Positions 26,039-37,437 of a stretch of 64,000 nt of DNA are shown here, in pieces (within the stretch, counting starts at the first letter, position 1; every line of letters starts with the position of its first letter). Source of the DNA: Alphaproteobacteria bacterium MedPE-SWcel (lineage in GTDB: Bacteria; Pseudomonadota; Alphaproteobacteria; Rhodobacterales; Rhodobacteraceae); NCBI GenBank assembly GCA_001874255.1, contig MPDC01000004.1, forward strand, positions 1 through 64,000, written 5' to 3'. The position numbers and the translations under genes are program-made. The notes beneath the pieces are model-generated. The model saw only the letters and a list, made by a program, of their open reading frames with translations, was not told the origin of the DNA and made no database searches.

Positions 26039-26791
26039 ATGACGCAACATTCCCCGGATTCGGACGTCTCCGTGATCATGCCAGCCTATAATGCGGAAAG
26101 GATGCTGCCCCAGGCCGTTGCCTCGGTTCAGGCGCAAAGCTTCCCCCATTGGGAGTTGATATTGATCGAAGATGGCTCGCGCGATGGGACGGCAGAAACC
26201 TGCGCGGCGCTGGCGCAAGACGATCCCCGCATCCGGGTTGTGTATCAGTCTGAAAACAGCGGTGCTGCTGCGGCGCGCAACGCGGGGCTGGCACAGGCGA
26301 GGGGGCGCTATGTTGCTTTTCTTGATGCCGATGATCTGTGGCACAAAGAGAAGCTCGCGCGTCAGACCGCCTTTATGAAAGAGCGCGGGGCCGTGTTTTC
26401 CTATACCGGTTTTCTGCGCCAGCGCGCACAAGAGCAGCGCCGGGTTCATGTGCCCGCTCAGGTGAGCCGGGAAGAATTGCTGCGGGGCAATGTGATCGGA
26501 TGCCTGACGGCGATGTATGATCGCACGCATTTTGGAGCGGTGCAGATTCCGGATCTGCGCTTACGGCAGGATTTCGCCTTCTGGCTTTTGTTGCTGTCGC
26601 GGTGTGACAGGGCGCTGGGGCTAGATGAGCCGCTGGCGGTGCATCGGGTCAACCCGACCTCGCTCAGTGCGGCGCGGGGCCGGGCAATGCGGGCGACATG
26701 GCATATGTATCGCCGTCATCTGGGTCTGCCGAGCTGGCGGGCGGCGGGCTATATGTCCAGTCACCTGCTGCGCCGCCTGTTGCGCGGCTAG
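26039..26791 (+). CDS. Family 2 glycosyltransferase
   Basis: A 250-residue GT-A enzyme: VSVIMPAYNAERMLPQAVAS at the N-terminus, then ELILIEDGSRDGT, the AARNAGLAQARGRYVAFLDA stretch containing the DXD motif (DADD), and RQDFAFWLLLLSR near the acceptor site. Donor and acceptor are unknown. The ATG at 26039 starts the recognisable domain; the frame is open further upstream. It is followed 16 bp later by a second small glycosyltransferase. Confidence 0.9.
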   Translation: MTQHSPDSDVSVIMPAYNAERMLPQAVASVQAQSFPHWELILIEDGSRDGTAETCAALAQDDPRIRVVYQSENSGAAAARNAGLAQARGRYVAFLDADDLWHKEKLARQTAFMKERGAVFSYTGFLRQRAQEQRRVHVPAQVSREELLRGNVIGCLTAMYDRTHFGAVQIPDLRLRQDFAFWLLLLSRCDRALGLDEPLAVHRVNPTSLSAARGRAMRATWHMYRRHLGLPSWRAAGYMSSHLLRRLLRG

Positions 26792-26807
26792 GGCGGGGAG
26801 GGCGTAG

Positions 26808-27566
26808 GTGCCAGATCCGTTGATGGTTACGGTTGCGGTGTCCACGCTGGGAGCGGGGGCAGGCCGCCTGTGCCTGCCAGAGCCACGGGCGGGGATTGAA
26901 TATCTGATCCTTGTGCAGCGACCGAAGGAAGCGCCGCACGGGCTCTGGTCGGAGCGCCAGGATGTGGTGCGGGTCGATCTGGCGGATCTGGGCCTGTCCA
27001 ACAGTCGCAATGCGGGGCTGACGCGGGCGGCGGGCGATCTGCTGCTGTTTTCCGATGAAGATGTAACGCTGGAGCCGAATGGCATTCTGGCGCTGCGCGA
27101 TTGCTTTGCACAGGATCCTGACCTGGTGCTGGCGGCGGGCTGGCGAGCAGAGCGGCTGCCCAATCCGCCGCCGCTGCCTGCGCCTTTGAGCCGGCGCAAC
27201 AGTGGCCGGATCTGCGCGCCGGAATTCATGGTCCGTACCACAGCCCTCAGGCGCCTTGGAGTGCGGTTTGATCCCGATTTTGGCCTCGGAGCCGTGCATG
27301 GTCTGGGCGAGGATTATGTCTTTGTCACCGATGTGCTGCGCGCGGGCGGTAAAGGACAGATGGTGCCGGTGGTGCCCGGTGCGCATCCTCATGCCAGCAC
27401 CGGTGACAATTGGGACGACCCGGCGCTCTTGGCAGCGCGCCGGGCTGTGATCCGTCGGGTGTTTGGCGGTTGGGCTCCCATGGTGCGGTTTGCCTATGGG
27501 GTACGCCACCGTCATAGGTTCGGCGGACTACTGCCTATGTTGCGCTTCTTGCGGTCTGACAGGTGA
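26808..27566 (+). CDS. Probable glycosyltransferase, family 2-like
   Basis: A 252-residue protein with a GTG start. It has the GT-A features LGLSNSRNAGLTRAAGDLLL followed by FSDEDVTLEP (a DXD-like SDED), and a later GLGEDYVFVTDVLRAGGKG that matches the catalytic EDxxF region of related enzymes. The N-terminal strand MVTVAVSTLGAGAGRL departs from the standard family 2 opening. Probably in one transcript with the preceding glycosyltransferase. Donor unknown. Confidence 0.75.
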   Translation: MPDPLMVTVAVSTLGAGAGRLCLPEPRAGIEYLILVQRPKEAPHGLWSERQDVVRVDLADLGLSNSRNAGLTRAAGDLLLFSDEDVTLEPNGILALRDCFAQDPDLVLAAGWRAERLPNPPPLPAPLSRRNSGRICAPEFMVRTTALRRLGVRFDPDFGLGAVHGLGEDYVFVTDVLRAGGKGQMVPVVPGAHPHASTGDNWDDPALLAARRAVIRRVFGGWAPMVRFAYGVRHRHRFGGLLPMLRFLRSDR

Positions 27567-27724
27567 AGCGCGCGGGGGGGCAACCCTGCGTTACACAGGC
27601 CGACCGAGAGGAAATGTGCGTGTCGCGTAATTTTCCGGTGACACGCGCGGATGTTCTCGTTCTCAGGTTGTCAAATGGGGGCAAAAAGGCTAGCGAACGG
27701 TCAGATCTCTGGGAGCATGGTTGA

Positions 27725-29877
<2,153 letters not shown>

Positions 29878-29975
29878 CCGTTTTGCTGTGGCCAAAGCCG
29901 TGATGTATAGAGGTTAGAGCTATTTTCAGAAAGATTTACACCCGCTTCAAGGACAGCACGCTTGGGCGTAAGCTG

Positions 29976-32900
29976 TTGGTACGCTGGCCGCTGAAAACGG
30001 GGCGTTTCTTTTTGGGTCGGGGCTGTCCCAAAATCGCTTTGTGTCTTCTGGCCTTGCCCGCGGGAATTGTACCCAAGGATGCCCGCGTGCTGCACGCGCG
30101 CGCCCAGTCCTACGAACGCCTTGGTGACCATGAGCGGGGAGCAGAATTGCGCGCTCGGCGGCTGCGTAGCCTGTTGCCGAGCTATATAAAGCGCAAGAAT
30201 TTTGTTGAGATTCTCAAGATCATGGCCGAGTTGGAACGCACCTACCGGTCGGGGCAGTATCAGGCCGGGCGTCTGATCGCACAACAACTGGTCAGTGAAG
30301 TTGGTCGCAAGAGAATTCTTGATTGCGCTCTGAAAGCACGCCAGAGGTTCAAGGAAAGCGCTTTCCTGACCCATTTGATCGCGCTGTGCCGGGCGATGGA
30401 TAATGACTATCATCTGGCCAACCGGTCTTTGGTGCATGAGATTGCACATCCTTTTGACGCGCCAGAGGCGCTGGTGGCGCGTCGTTTCAAATTGTTGCAG
30501 ACCACCTGGCGTGCAGTGGATCAGATCGCCCGGGAGCAGATGGACTGGGCGAATGAAGGCGGTGGGTATCGCAGGCTGTTCAATTCTGCCGAAGAGTCTC
30601 CTCGGGTGCCCTCGACCGAACAGGGTCACGACAAGGCGTTTGTGGCAAAAACCGATTACAAGGCGGAAAAGCAGTTCCTCTCCTTTAAGGAACATTCGCT
30701 GCAGGGGCGGGACCGCGAAGAATACCTGCGCATTTGCGATACTGAGTTCACAGCGGCCAATACGCTGGCTGGACGGCTGCGTGCAGTGGAGGAAATGCTG
30801 CGCACAGGCATTCGCCATGTGCCGGATTACACCACAAGCTATGATCTGGCACGGCTGCGTCTGAGTAGCTTGGATGAGGAACTGACGTGGTTGCTGTCTG
30901 AGGAGGCCGTTGCTCAGGACGCGACCGGCACGGTCTTGAACCTCTGCAGCTGGCTCAACCTAGCGCGACGCCTGAGCATGAGCGCCATTGAAACCCAGAT
31001 CATTGAACATCTGCAAAGCCTGTCTGAGCGCGATGCATTGTTGTTTGCGATGTGGCCCGCTCCGGCTGCGATTGTGCAGACCGAAGCCTATGGCGACAGC
31101 GCGGCGCACATTGCAGAGCGGCTGGAGCGGATCGCCCCCAAAATCAACCGCGATATGCAGTTCTATTTCCGTTGGGCGATGACGGCGCGCGCATATGAGA
31201 AAGCGGACTCTTTCTTTGCAAGCCTGCCCAAGAACATGCAGCGTCGGCACGGGCTGCTGTATTACGCAAATATTCTGCAACGGCAGGGACGTTTCAAAGA
31301 GGCGCTGGTGATCGTGGGAGAGGTTCATGGCCAGATCTTATCCAACCCCAGCGCGCTGAACGGTTTCACCAACTACAGTCTCATCAAGCGGGCAGGCGAG
31401 CTGCGCTTCCTGATCGAGACTGCAAAGATCTTTACCAGTGTGTCACAGCCGCGCGACCCCAAAGGCGTAGTGTTGATTGCACCCCGCAATACCGACCATT
31501 TACGCCGCTACCCGCTCATGGTGTTGCTGGAGTTTAAAAAACGTGGCTGGGCGGTGGTGCCGATTGTTGAGGGGCTGCTGCCGCGGGAACTGACCGGGGA
31601 TGCAGCGATCGACGTGATGAACGGGGCGATCAGCCCGACGATCCGACTGCGCAAGACGGCCCGCGAGGTGATGCCGGATGTGACCGATTTCCACGTGGAT
31701 ATCCGGTCTGGCTCGATCCGCTGGGGCGATATCGATCTGTCGCATCCGGTTTGGGAAGATGCGGCCATCAACCGGCGCCGCTATTCCATCAATTACGACT
31801 GCCCCGAGTTGCAACGCTACCTGGGCGGGTTGGCAGACTGGACCCGATCGATGGCACGGGTATTGCAATATGCACGTGCGCATCAGCGCCAGTCTGGCCG
31901 GCCCGTTGCCAATATTTCGCAGTTCAACTGCCGCCTGCCGGATTCCTTATTCCGGGCCTATTGTGATGTGCACGGCGACCCTGAGATGTTCTTTCATTTG
32001 GCGGCGGCAAATGGGTACCAGAACTACTTTACGAACTTTGCAACCAATGTCTCTCAGAGGTTTGTGCTGCGCAATATGACGCGCAGCCCACATGTGCGCA
32101 CACCAAGCTTTCCGATTCCGGAGAATTTTGAACGTTATTATCAGCAGCGCCAGGAACAATTGCCTCAAATCATGGAGCGTTTTGCGCCCATTACCAAAGT
32201 GAAGCGCTCGACCGAGGGAACCAGTGGACGGCCCCCGGAGGCCGATGCGCTGGATCTCAGAATTCAGGAATGGCGGGCGCGAGGCGGCAAGGTTGCTTGT
32301 GCCTTTGGTAAAGTGGTGTGCGATATCGGAGCTCCCTTTGACGGGGGACCGGGGCACAGCAGCATGAAGGACTGGATCAACCATTGCATTCGGGCGGTCC
32401 AAGGCAGTGACACGCTGCTGCTGATCAAGCCGCATCCGCATGAGTTGAACAATCAGATCGCGACTTTTCCAACGGAATATTTCCGGGACCTGATTGATGA
32501 GCCGTTGGGGGAGAATGCTGTCTTCCTCGGCCATCGCTGGTTCGATATCCATGACATGAAAGACCGTATGGATCTGGGGCTGATCTACAATGGCACCACC
32601 ACGGTTGAGCTGGGGCTTTTGGGTATCCCTTGCGTGTTGGCAGGGCATTATGCTCCCATCGATTATCCGATCGGTCATTTTCAGCCTGCCAGCCGGGAAG
32701 AATTCGAGGCCTGCCTGCGCTTTGAAAAAACGGCCGAAGTGGCGCCTGATCTGGTTGAGCGGGCTGCAGTCTGGCTGGATTATATGGCCAATGACAACTT
32801 CACCCAGTCCTATCGCTTTCATGCGCGTCCGGTCACCAACAAGGTTCTCTATCCGCCCTATTGGTTCAAGGAAGATCTGGACAGCTACCGCGCCGGTCAG

Positions 32901-32990
32901 GCACCGGCTGTGGCCGAGCTGATCGGGCGGGCCTTGGGAGAGCGATCCGAGCCAGGGGCGGCTCCGGTCATGGCAGTCGCGTCGCTTTGA
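29976..32990 (+). CDS. Large protein: TPR-like N-terminus fused to KpsS/KpsC-like glycosyltransferase
   Basis: About 1004 residues. The first half is helical with tandem repeat-like segments (DARVLHARAQSYERLGDHER, LLYYANILQRQGRFKEALVI). The second half resembles capsule polysaccharide transferases of the KpsS/KpsC group: LLLIKPHPHELNNQI, GENAVFLGHRWFDIHDMKD, DLGLIYNGTTTVELGLLGIP and VLAGHYAPI. A role in adding a nonulosonate or Kdo-like residue is inferred from the domain and its place between pseC and the tailoring genes. The start is uncertain: TTG at 29976 has no clear ribosome binding site. The frame is open to 29904, with GAGG spaced 8 bases before an ATT at 29922. Confidence 0.75.
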   Translation: MVRWPLKTGRFFLGRGCPKIALCLLALPAGIVPKDARVLHARAQSYERLGDHERGAELRARRLRSLLPSYIKRKNFVEILKIMAELERTYRSGQYQAGRLIAQQLVSEVGRKRILDCALKARQRFKESAFLTHLIALCRAMDNDYHLANRSLVHEIAHPFDAPEALVARRFKLLQTTWRAVDQIAREQMDWANEGGGYRRLFNSAEESPRVPSTEQGHDKAFVAKTDYKAEKQFLSFKEHSLQGRDREEYLRICDTEFTAANTLAGRLRAVEEMLRTGIRHVPDYTTSYDLARLRLSSLDEELTWLLSEEAVAQDATGTVLNLCSWLNLARRLSMSAIETQIIEHLQSLSERDALLFAMWPAPAAIVQTEAYGDSAAHIAERLERIAPKINRDMQFYFRWAMTARAYEKADSFFASLPKNMQRRHGLLYYANILQRQGRFKEALVIVGEVHGQILSNPSALNGFTNYSLIKRAGELRFLIETAKIFTSVSQPRDPKGVVLIAPRNTDHLRRYPLMVLLEFKKRGWAVVPIVEGLLPRELTGDAAIDVMNGAISPTIRLRKTAREVMPDVTDFHVDIRSGSIRWGDIDLSHPVWEDAAINRRRYSINYDCPELQRYLGGLADWTRSMARVLQYARAHQRQSGRPVANISQFNCRLPDSLFRAYCDVHGDPEMFFHLAAANGYQNYFTNFATNVSQRFVLRNMTRSPHVRTPSFPIPENFERYYQQRQEQLPQIMERFAPITKVKRSTEGTSGRPPEADALDLRIQEWRARGGKVACAFGKVVCDIGAPFDGGPGHSSMKDWINHCIRAVQGSDTLLLIKPHPHELNNQIATFPTEYFRDLIDEPLGENAVFLGHRWFDIHDMKDRMDLGLIYNGTTTVELGLLGIPCVLAGHYAPIDYPIGHFQPASREEFEACLRFEKTAEVAPDLVERAAVWLDYMANDNFTQSYRFHARPVTNKVLYPPYWFKEDLDSYRAGQAPAVAELIGRALGERSEPGAAPVMAVASL

Positions 32991-33014
32991 CATTTGCACT
33001 AAGGGGTTACCCAC

Positions 33015-34361
33015 ATGTTTACAGATCTCTCGACGCTTTATGACAGGCTCTTTCCCCTGTGTCGCAGTATCACGGGGCCGGGGCTGCGTGAAAGCCTTGA
33101 GATGTTTGCAGAAGTTATGCCGCTGCAAATCCATGGAATTGCCAGCGGCACACCGGTGCTGGATTGGACCGTGCCACCGGAATGGTCCGTACAAAGTGCG
33201 CGCCTGATCGGACCAGAGGGGGAGGTGGTATGTGATTTTGCCGATCACAACCTACATCTGGTCAACTACTCCTGTCCCTTTCAGGGCAAGATGTCACTGG
33301 AAGAGTTGCAGCCGCATTTGCATTCGCTGCCGCATCTGCCCGATGCCATTCCCTATGTGACAAGCTACTACAACCCGCGCTGGGGGTTCTGTCTGCCCCA
33401 CCGTCAGAGAATGGCGCTCAAGGAGGGGGAGTACACCGTCGATATCCGCACGTCGCATTATGACGGCGAGGTCAATTTCGCCACTTGCGAACTGCCTGGA
33501 GACAGCGACGAGGTGGTGCTGATCAGCTCTTATCTGTGCCATCCGAGCATGGCCAATAACGAATTGTCCGGACCGCTGGGTCTGTTGCGCATGTATGAGC
33601 ACCTCAAGGCGTTGCCGCAGCGCAATTATACCTATCTGTTCCTGCTTTGCCCGGAGACGCTGGGCTCGATTGCGTTCCTGTCCCGTTTTGGACAGGATCT
33701 GGCGCAAAAGATCCGGGGCGGACTGGTGCTGACATGTCTGGGCGGGCATCGTGACTCGCTCAGTTTCAAGATGTCGCGGCGGGACTGGCTGGAAGAACCC
33801 AGCAGTATCGACCGATTGGCCCGTCGCTTTGCCGAGACCTATCCTGATCAGTTTGAAATTCGCCCTTTCACGCCAACCTCCGGGTCGGATGAGCGGCAAT
33901 TCTGCTCGCCCGGGTTCAATTTTCCGGTCATTCAGGCGGCGCGCACCGTTTATGGGCAGTTCGTGGAATATCACACCTCTGCGGATGACAAGCGTCTGAT
34001 GCGCATCGAACAGGTGGAACGCGCCGCCGATACGCTGGCGGAGTTCATGCAGGTGTTCGACTATGATGGTCTGAACCTGCACAATCGCCAGCCCTATGGC
34101 GAGCCGCAACTGGGGCGGCGTGGGCTGTATCCCACCATCAATTCACCCATGAACCGCAGTAGCTCAGCGGATGGCAAGACAGACAGCCGCCAGACCCTTA
34201 ATCGTTTGCTTATGTGCCTGTCGCTGTGCGATGGCCAACGCGGGTTGGTAGAAGTCAGCGAGAAAATTGGCTGTGGTCCCGATCAGTTGCTGCCTATTTT
34301 GTCAGAACTGATCAAGCAGGACATGATCTCTCTCAGCGCAGCCGAGGGCCACCAGCCATGA
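33015..34361 (+). CDS. DUF4910-type M28-like aminopeptidase-domain protein
   Basis: A 448-residue protein matching the DUF4910/DUF2172 architecture. It has VTSYYNPRWGFCLPHRQR, then metal-site candidates SYLCHPSMANNELSG, LCPETLGSIAFLS, PTSGSDERQFCSPG and VEYHTSADD. A C-terminal winged-helix-like segment follows (LCDGQRGLVEVSEKIGCG). Family members look like zinc aminopeptidases and occur in polysaccharide and nonulosonate clusters with undefined substrates. The stop overlaps the next start (ATGA). A hydrolase or amide-processing role on an aminoacylated sugar is possible but unproven. Confidence 0.85.
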   Translation: MFTDLSTLYDRLFPLCRSITGPGLRESLEMFAEVMPLQIHGIASGTPVLDWTVPPEWSVQSARLIGPEGEVVCDFADHNLHLVNYSCPFQGKMSLEELQPHLHSLPHLPDAIPYVTSYYNPRWGFCLPHRQRMALKEGEYTVDIRTSHYDGEVNFATCELPGDSDEVVLISSYLCHPSMANNELSGPLGLLRMYEHLKALPQRNYTYLFLLCPETLGSIAFLSRFGQDLAQKIRGGLVLTCLGGHRDSLSFKMSRRDWLEEPSSIDRLARRFAETYPDQFEIRPFTPTSGSDERQFCSPGFNFPVIQAARTVYGQFVEYHTSADDKRLMRIEQVERAADTLAEFMQVFDYDGLNLHNRQPYGEPQLGRRGLYPTINSPMNRSSSADGKTDSRQTLNRLLMCLSLCDGQRGLVEVSEKIGCGPDQLLPILSELIKQDMISLSAAEGHQP

Positions 34362-35131
34362 CATCACAAACGGATATTACACCTCTTGTCGATGACTGGC
34401 GTGCTGCCGGGATTGAAGACGGGGATATGGTGCTGCTGCACAGCAGTATCCGGCGCACCTACAAGCGTGGGTTTTCTCCTGAGTCCATCCGGGACTCTTT
34501 TTTGGAAGCTGTGGGGCCGCGTGGAACGGTTTTGTTTCCACTTTTTAATTTCGATTTTTGCAAGGGCGCAGATTTCGATATCCGGCAGTCCCGATCGAAG
34601 ATGGGCGCATTGACCGAGGCTGCTCGGCTTGATCCGCGCGCGGTTCGAACTGGTCATCCCGCTTATTCATTTGCGGTGCTCGGCGCCGAAGCCGAGGCGT
34701 TTCGCAATGTGCATAACTCTAGTGGTTATGGCACCGATTCACCCTTTGCTATGCTGCACCGCCGTGGTGGTAAGATCGCAGTATTGGATTTGATGGGCCA
34801 GAACAGCATGACCTTCTACCACTATGTGGAAGAGATGCATCGGGTCTTTTATCGTTACCACAAGGTGTTCACCTGCCCTTATACAGATCTTGAGGGGGTC
34901 ACCGGACAACGACATTTCTCTATCTATGTACGGGATCTGGAGCGTGGCGTGCTGACGGATGTGAACCCGATGGATGAACGGCTGTGGGCGCAGGGCCTTT
35001 ACAGCGGTTGCCGCCCGGGTGAAGGCCATGGCTTGCGGGTTATTGAGGCAGCGCAGATGTTTGATGCGGTTGCCGAGACGATCACCTCTGGAGAAGCCGA
35101 GGGTGTGTTGTTCAGTTACGACAAGACATAA
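34358..35131 (+). CDS. AAC(3)-family N-acetyltransferase in pse cluster
   Basis: A 257-residue protein of the aminoglycoside 3-N-acetyltransferase fold: GDMVLLHSSIRRTYKRGF, GPRGTVLFPLFNFDF, ALTEAARLDPRAVRTGHPAY and FAVLG. The catalytic His is probably in RTGHPAYSF. No GNAT-type PseH (which acetylates the 4-amino group) was seen between pseC and pseG, so this enzyme may take that step or add another acyl group. Given its setting, antibiotic resistance is unlikely. The ATG overlaps the preceding stop. The frame is open further upstream inside the DUF4910 gene. Confidence 0.87.
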   Translation: MTSQTDITPLVDDWRAAGIEDGDMVLLHSSIRRTYKRGFSPESIRDSFLEAVGPRGTVLFPLFNFDFCKGADFDIRQSRSKMGALTEAARLDPRAVRTGHPAYSFAVLGAEAEAFRNVHNSSGYGTDSPFAMLHRRGGKIAVLDLMGQNSMTFYHYVEEMHRVFYRYHKVFTCPYTDLEGVTGQRHFSIYVRDLERGVLTDVNPMDERLWAQGLYSGCRPGEGHGLRVIEAAQMFDAVAETITSGEAEGVLFSYDKT

Positions 35132-35233
35132 TTATGGTCTCTTGTCGCCTCTGTATCAGAGGAGCGATCAATATCTGTGCCTTCTGCCCGGTAAATCCGG
35201 ATTTGTCGCTGATCACTTGAAGAGGAAACACCG

Positions 35234-36304
35234 ATGAGCGGCACGGTTCTTTTTCGCTGTAACGTTTCGGCCAGCGTCGGCATCGGGCATTTGATGCGGT
35301 GCCGGGAGATGGCGCGTTACCTCAAAGAGATTGGCTGGCGCACGGTGCTCTTGGGGCCGCCCGAGAGCCTGCGCCAACCGCAAGATGAGATGCTCTTTGA
35401 TCGCTGGTGCGACGTGGAAAGGCGCGGCAGCTCTGAGGAGGACGCCGCGCGGGTGCTGGCTCTGTGTGACACAGAAGGGGCGCGGCATGTGGTGATGGAT
35501 GACTACCGGATCGATCCACCCTATCAGGCGATGCTACGCCGGGCCGGTCTGCGGTGGCTGCAGCAATTTGATGCCTCCAATCCATGGATGTTCCAGCCGG
35601 ATCTGCTGGTCAATGCCAGCCCCTTTGAGCGGCGCGAAGATTACCTGCCCTGGCTTGAAACGCCGGAGCGCACCCGCACGCTGTTTGGCCCCTCCTATGC
35701 GGTTTTGCGCCCGGCCTTTGCGGCGCTGGCGGGGGCTGACAGCTCCCCCCGTGTGGATGGGCGGGAGGTGCGCCGGGTGCTGGTGGCCTTTGGCGGAGGC
35801 GACGATCGCGGCGCCATCGCGCAGGCGTTGCGGGTGCTGGCCGGGCGGTTGGGGTCGTCTGTGACGCTGGTTATCGTCTCCGGGGCGGCCAACCCCCAGC
35901 GCGACGACATAGCGCGCAGCGTGGCGCAATTGCCCGCAGGGCAGGCGGAATTCCACGTCAACCCACCTGACATGTCCGCATTGATGCGCGATTGTGATCT
36001 GGCCCTGATCGGGGGGGGCACCATGAGCTATGAGGCGGCCATCTGCGGGCTGCCCATGGTCTTTGTCGGTCTGGCACCCAATCAGGAACGGCCCTGTCTG
36101 GGCTGGCAGGCGCTGACCGGGGCACTGTTTCTGGGGCTTGTCGGCACGGTGGAGGATGCACAGCTCTATGCGGCGGTTTCCTCGCTGATTGAGGATACAG
36201 ACCGGCGACGTGACATGGCGGCACGGGGCCGTGAATTGGTGGATGGAAAAGGAACGCAGCGGCTGGTCGAAGCGCTGCTGGAACGGAAAAGAGACAGGCT
36301 ATGA
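35234..36304 (+). CDS. pseG: PseG UDP-sugar hydrolase
   Basis: A 356-residue GT-B-like hydrolase. It starts SGTVLFRCNVSASVGIGHLM, with the catalytic His in GIGHLMRC near residue 19. VMDDYRIDPPYQAML, VLVAFGGGDDRGAIAQALR and LIGGGTMSYEAAICGLPMV follow, as in PseG. It releases UDP from the diacetamido sugar, giving the substrate of PseI. The stop overlaps the ATP-grasp start. About 100 bp separate it from the AAC(3)-like gene. Confidence 0.93.
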   Translation: MSGTVLFRCNVSASVGIGHLMRCREMARYLKEIGWRTVLLGPPESLRQPQDEMLFDRWCDVERRGSSEEDAARVLALCDTEGARHVVMDDYRIDPPYQAMLRRAGLRWLQQFDASNPWMFQPDLLVNASPFERREDYLPWLETPERTRTLFGPSYAVLRPAFAALAGADSSPRVDGREVRRVLVAFGGGDDRGAIAQALRVLAGRLGSSVTLVIVSGAANPQRDDIARSVAQLPAGQAEFHVNPPDMSALMRDCDLALIGGGTMSYEAAICGLPMVFVGLAPNQERPCLGWQALTGALFLGLVGTVEDAQLYAAVSSLIEDTDRRRDMAARGRELVDGKGTQRLVEALLERKRDRL

Positions 36305-37437
36305 GTGCACAAAAAACCATCCTCGTGCTTGGCACCAATGCAGGCCAGGCCGATCTGATCCGACATATGAAGGATCGCGGCTGGCGGGTGATCGGCGCAT
36401 CGCCGGTTGCGGGCGAGCCTGGTCAGGCGTTCTGCGATGTGGTGGAGGCGGTCAATATCGTCGATCTTGAGGCGCTGGAGGTGGTGGTTGAACGCCACCG
36501 TCCGGACCTGATCTATTCGATCTCATCCGATGTGGCGATGAAATCGGTGGTGGCCCTGTCGGAACGTGTGGGCCTGCCGCATTTCTACGACAGCGCCTTT
36601 ATTGAACTGCTGGACGACAAGGCGGCGCTGCGCAGCTTTCTTGCCGCGCACGATCTGGGGCCGGTGCCCTTTGTCAAAGTGGGGCAGGCGTCCGAGGCGC
36701 TTGGCTGGGAGCATTTCCCCTGCATGGTTAAACCCACCGATGCGCAGGGTCAGCGCGGGGTGGTGCGGGTGGACCGGGTCGAGGATCTGGCTCCGGCCAT
36801 TGAGGCCGCCGTTGGGTTTTCGCGCAGCAGCCAGGCGATCGTCGAGGGGTTCCTCGATGGGGTTGAGATCTCCTGCAATGTTATGGTGTGCGGCGGCGAG
36901 ATCAAAATGAAGGTGCTGTCCGAAAGGCTGGTGCACGGCCCCCATGCGCTGGGTGTGCCACGGGGGCATCTGGTGCCCTGCCGGGATGTCAGCGAAGACA
37001 ACCAGCGTGCGGCGCTGGCCCTGGTCGATGGGATCACCGCGGCGCTGGGGATGCGCGATGGGGTGCTGTATTTCCAGATGATCGTGACCGCGCAGGGCCC
37101 ACGGGTGGTGGAAATCGCGCCCCGGCTGGATGGCTGTCACATGTGGCGCCTTATCCGCGCGGCCGAAGGGGCCGATCTGATCGCAATGACCATGGATTGC
37201 CTCACAGGAGAGGGCCAGCCAGCGATGCTTTCTCATGGCGGTGAAGGTCATCGCGCAGCACCTCTGCAAGAGCTGATGTTTCAACAGATGCCACCGGGCA
37301 AGCCGTTTGATCCGCAGGCGTTCCCGATCCCCGAAGGTGCGGTCTATCACGAATACCGCTATGCCTCCGGTGAGGATGTGCGCGCTGTGAATGGCACGCT
37401 TGAGGTTGTGGGTTATTACATTCGGGAGGTCACATGA
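36301..37437 (+). CDS. ATP-grasp ligase in nonulosonate cluster
   Basis: A 378-residue ATP-grasp protein. The N-terminal part is ILVLGTNAGQADLIRHMKDR. The ATP-binding part has FPCMVKPTDAQGQRGVVRV, IVEGFLDGVEISCNVMV and VVEIAPRLDGCHMWRLIRAA (metal-binding Glu). Such enzymes join a carboxylate to an amine through an acyl-phosphate. It lies between pseG and an epimerase, coupled to both by ATGA overlaps, so it probably adds an acyl or aminoacyl group to the nonulosonate or its precursor. The exact substrate is unknown. Confidence 0.85.
   Translation: MSAQKTILVLGTNAGQADLIRHMKDRGWRVIGASPVAGEPGQAFCDVVEAVNIVDLEALEVVVERHRPDLIYSISSDVAMKSVVALSERVGLPHFYDSAFIELLDDKAALRSFLAAHDLGPVPFVKVGQASEALGWEHFPCMVKPTDAQGQRGVVRVDRVEDLAPAIEAAVGFSRSSQAIVEGFLDGVEISCNVMVCGGEIKMKVLSERLVHGPHALGVPRGHLVPCRDVSEDNQRAALALVDGITAALGMRDGVLYFQMIVTAQGPRVVEIAPRLDGCHMWRLIRAAEGADLIAMTMDCLTGEGQPAMLSHGGEGHRAAPLQELMFQQMPPGKPFDPQAFPIPEGAVYHEYRYASGEDVRAVNGTLEVVGYYIREVT

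Noticed and set aside
34358-35131. Antibiotic resistance call for the AAC(3)-family gene
   Set aside because: It is locked into a pse operon by start/stop overlap, so a sugar substrate is more likely.
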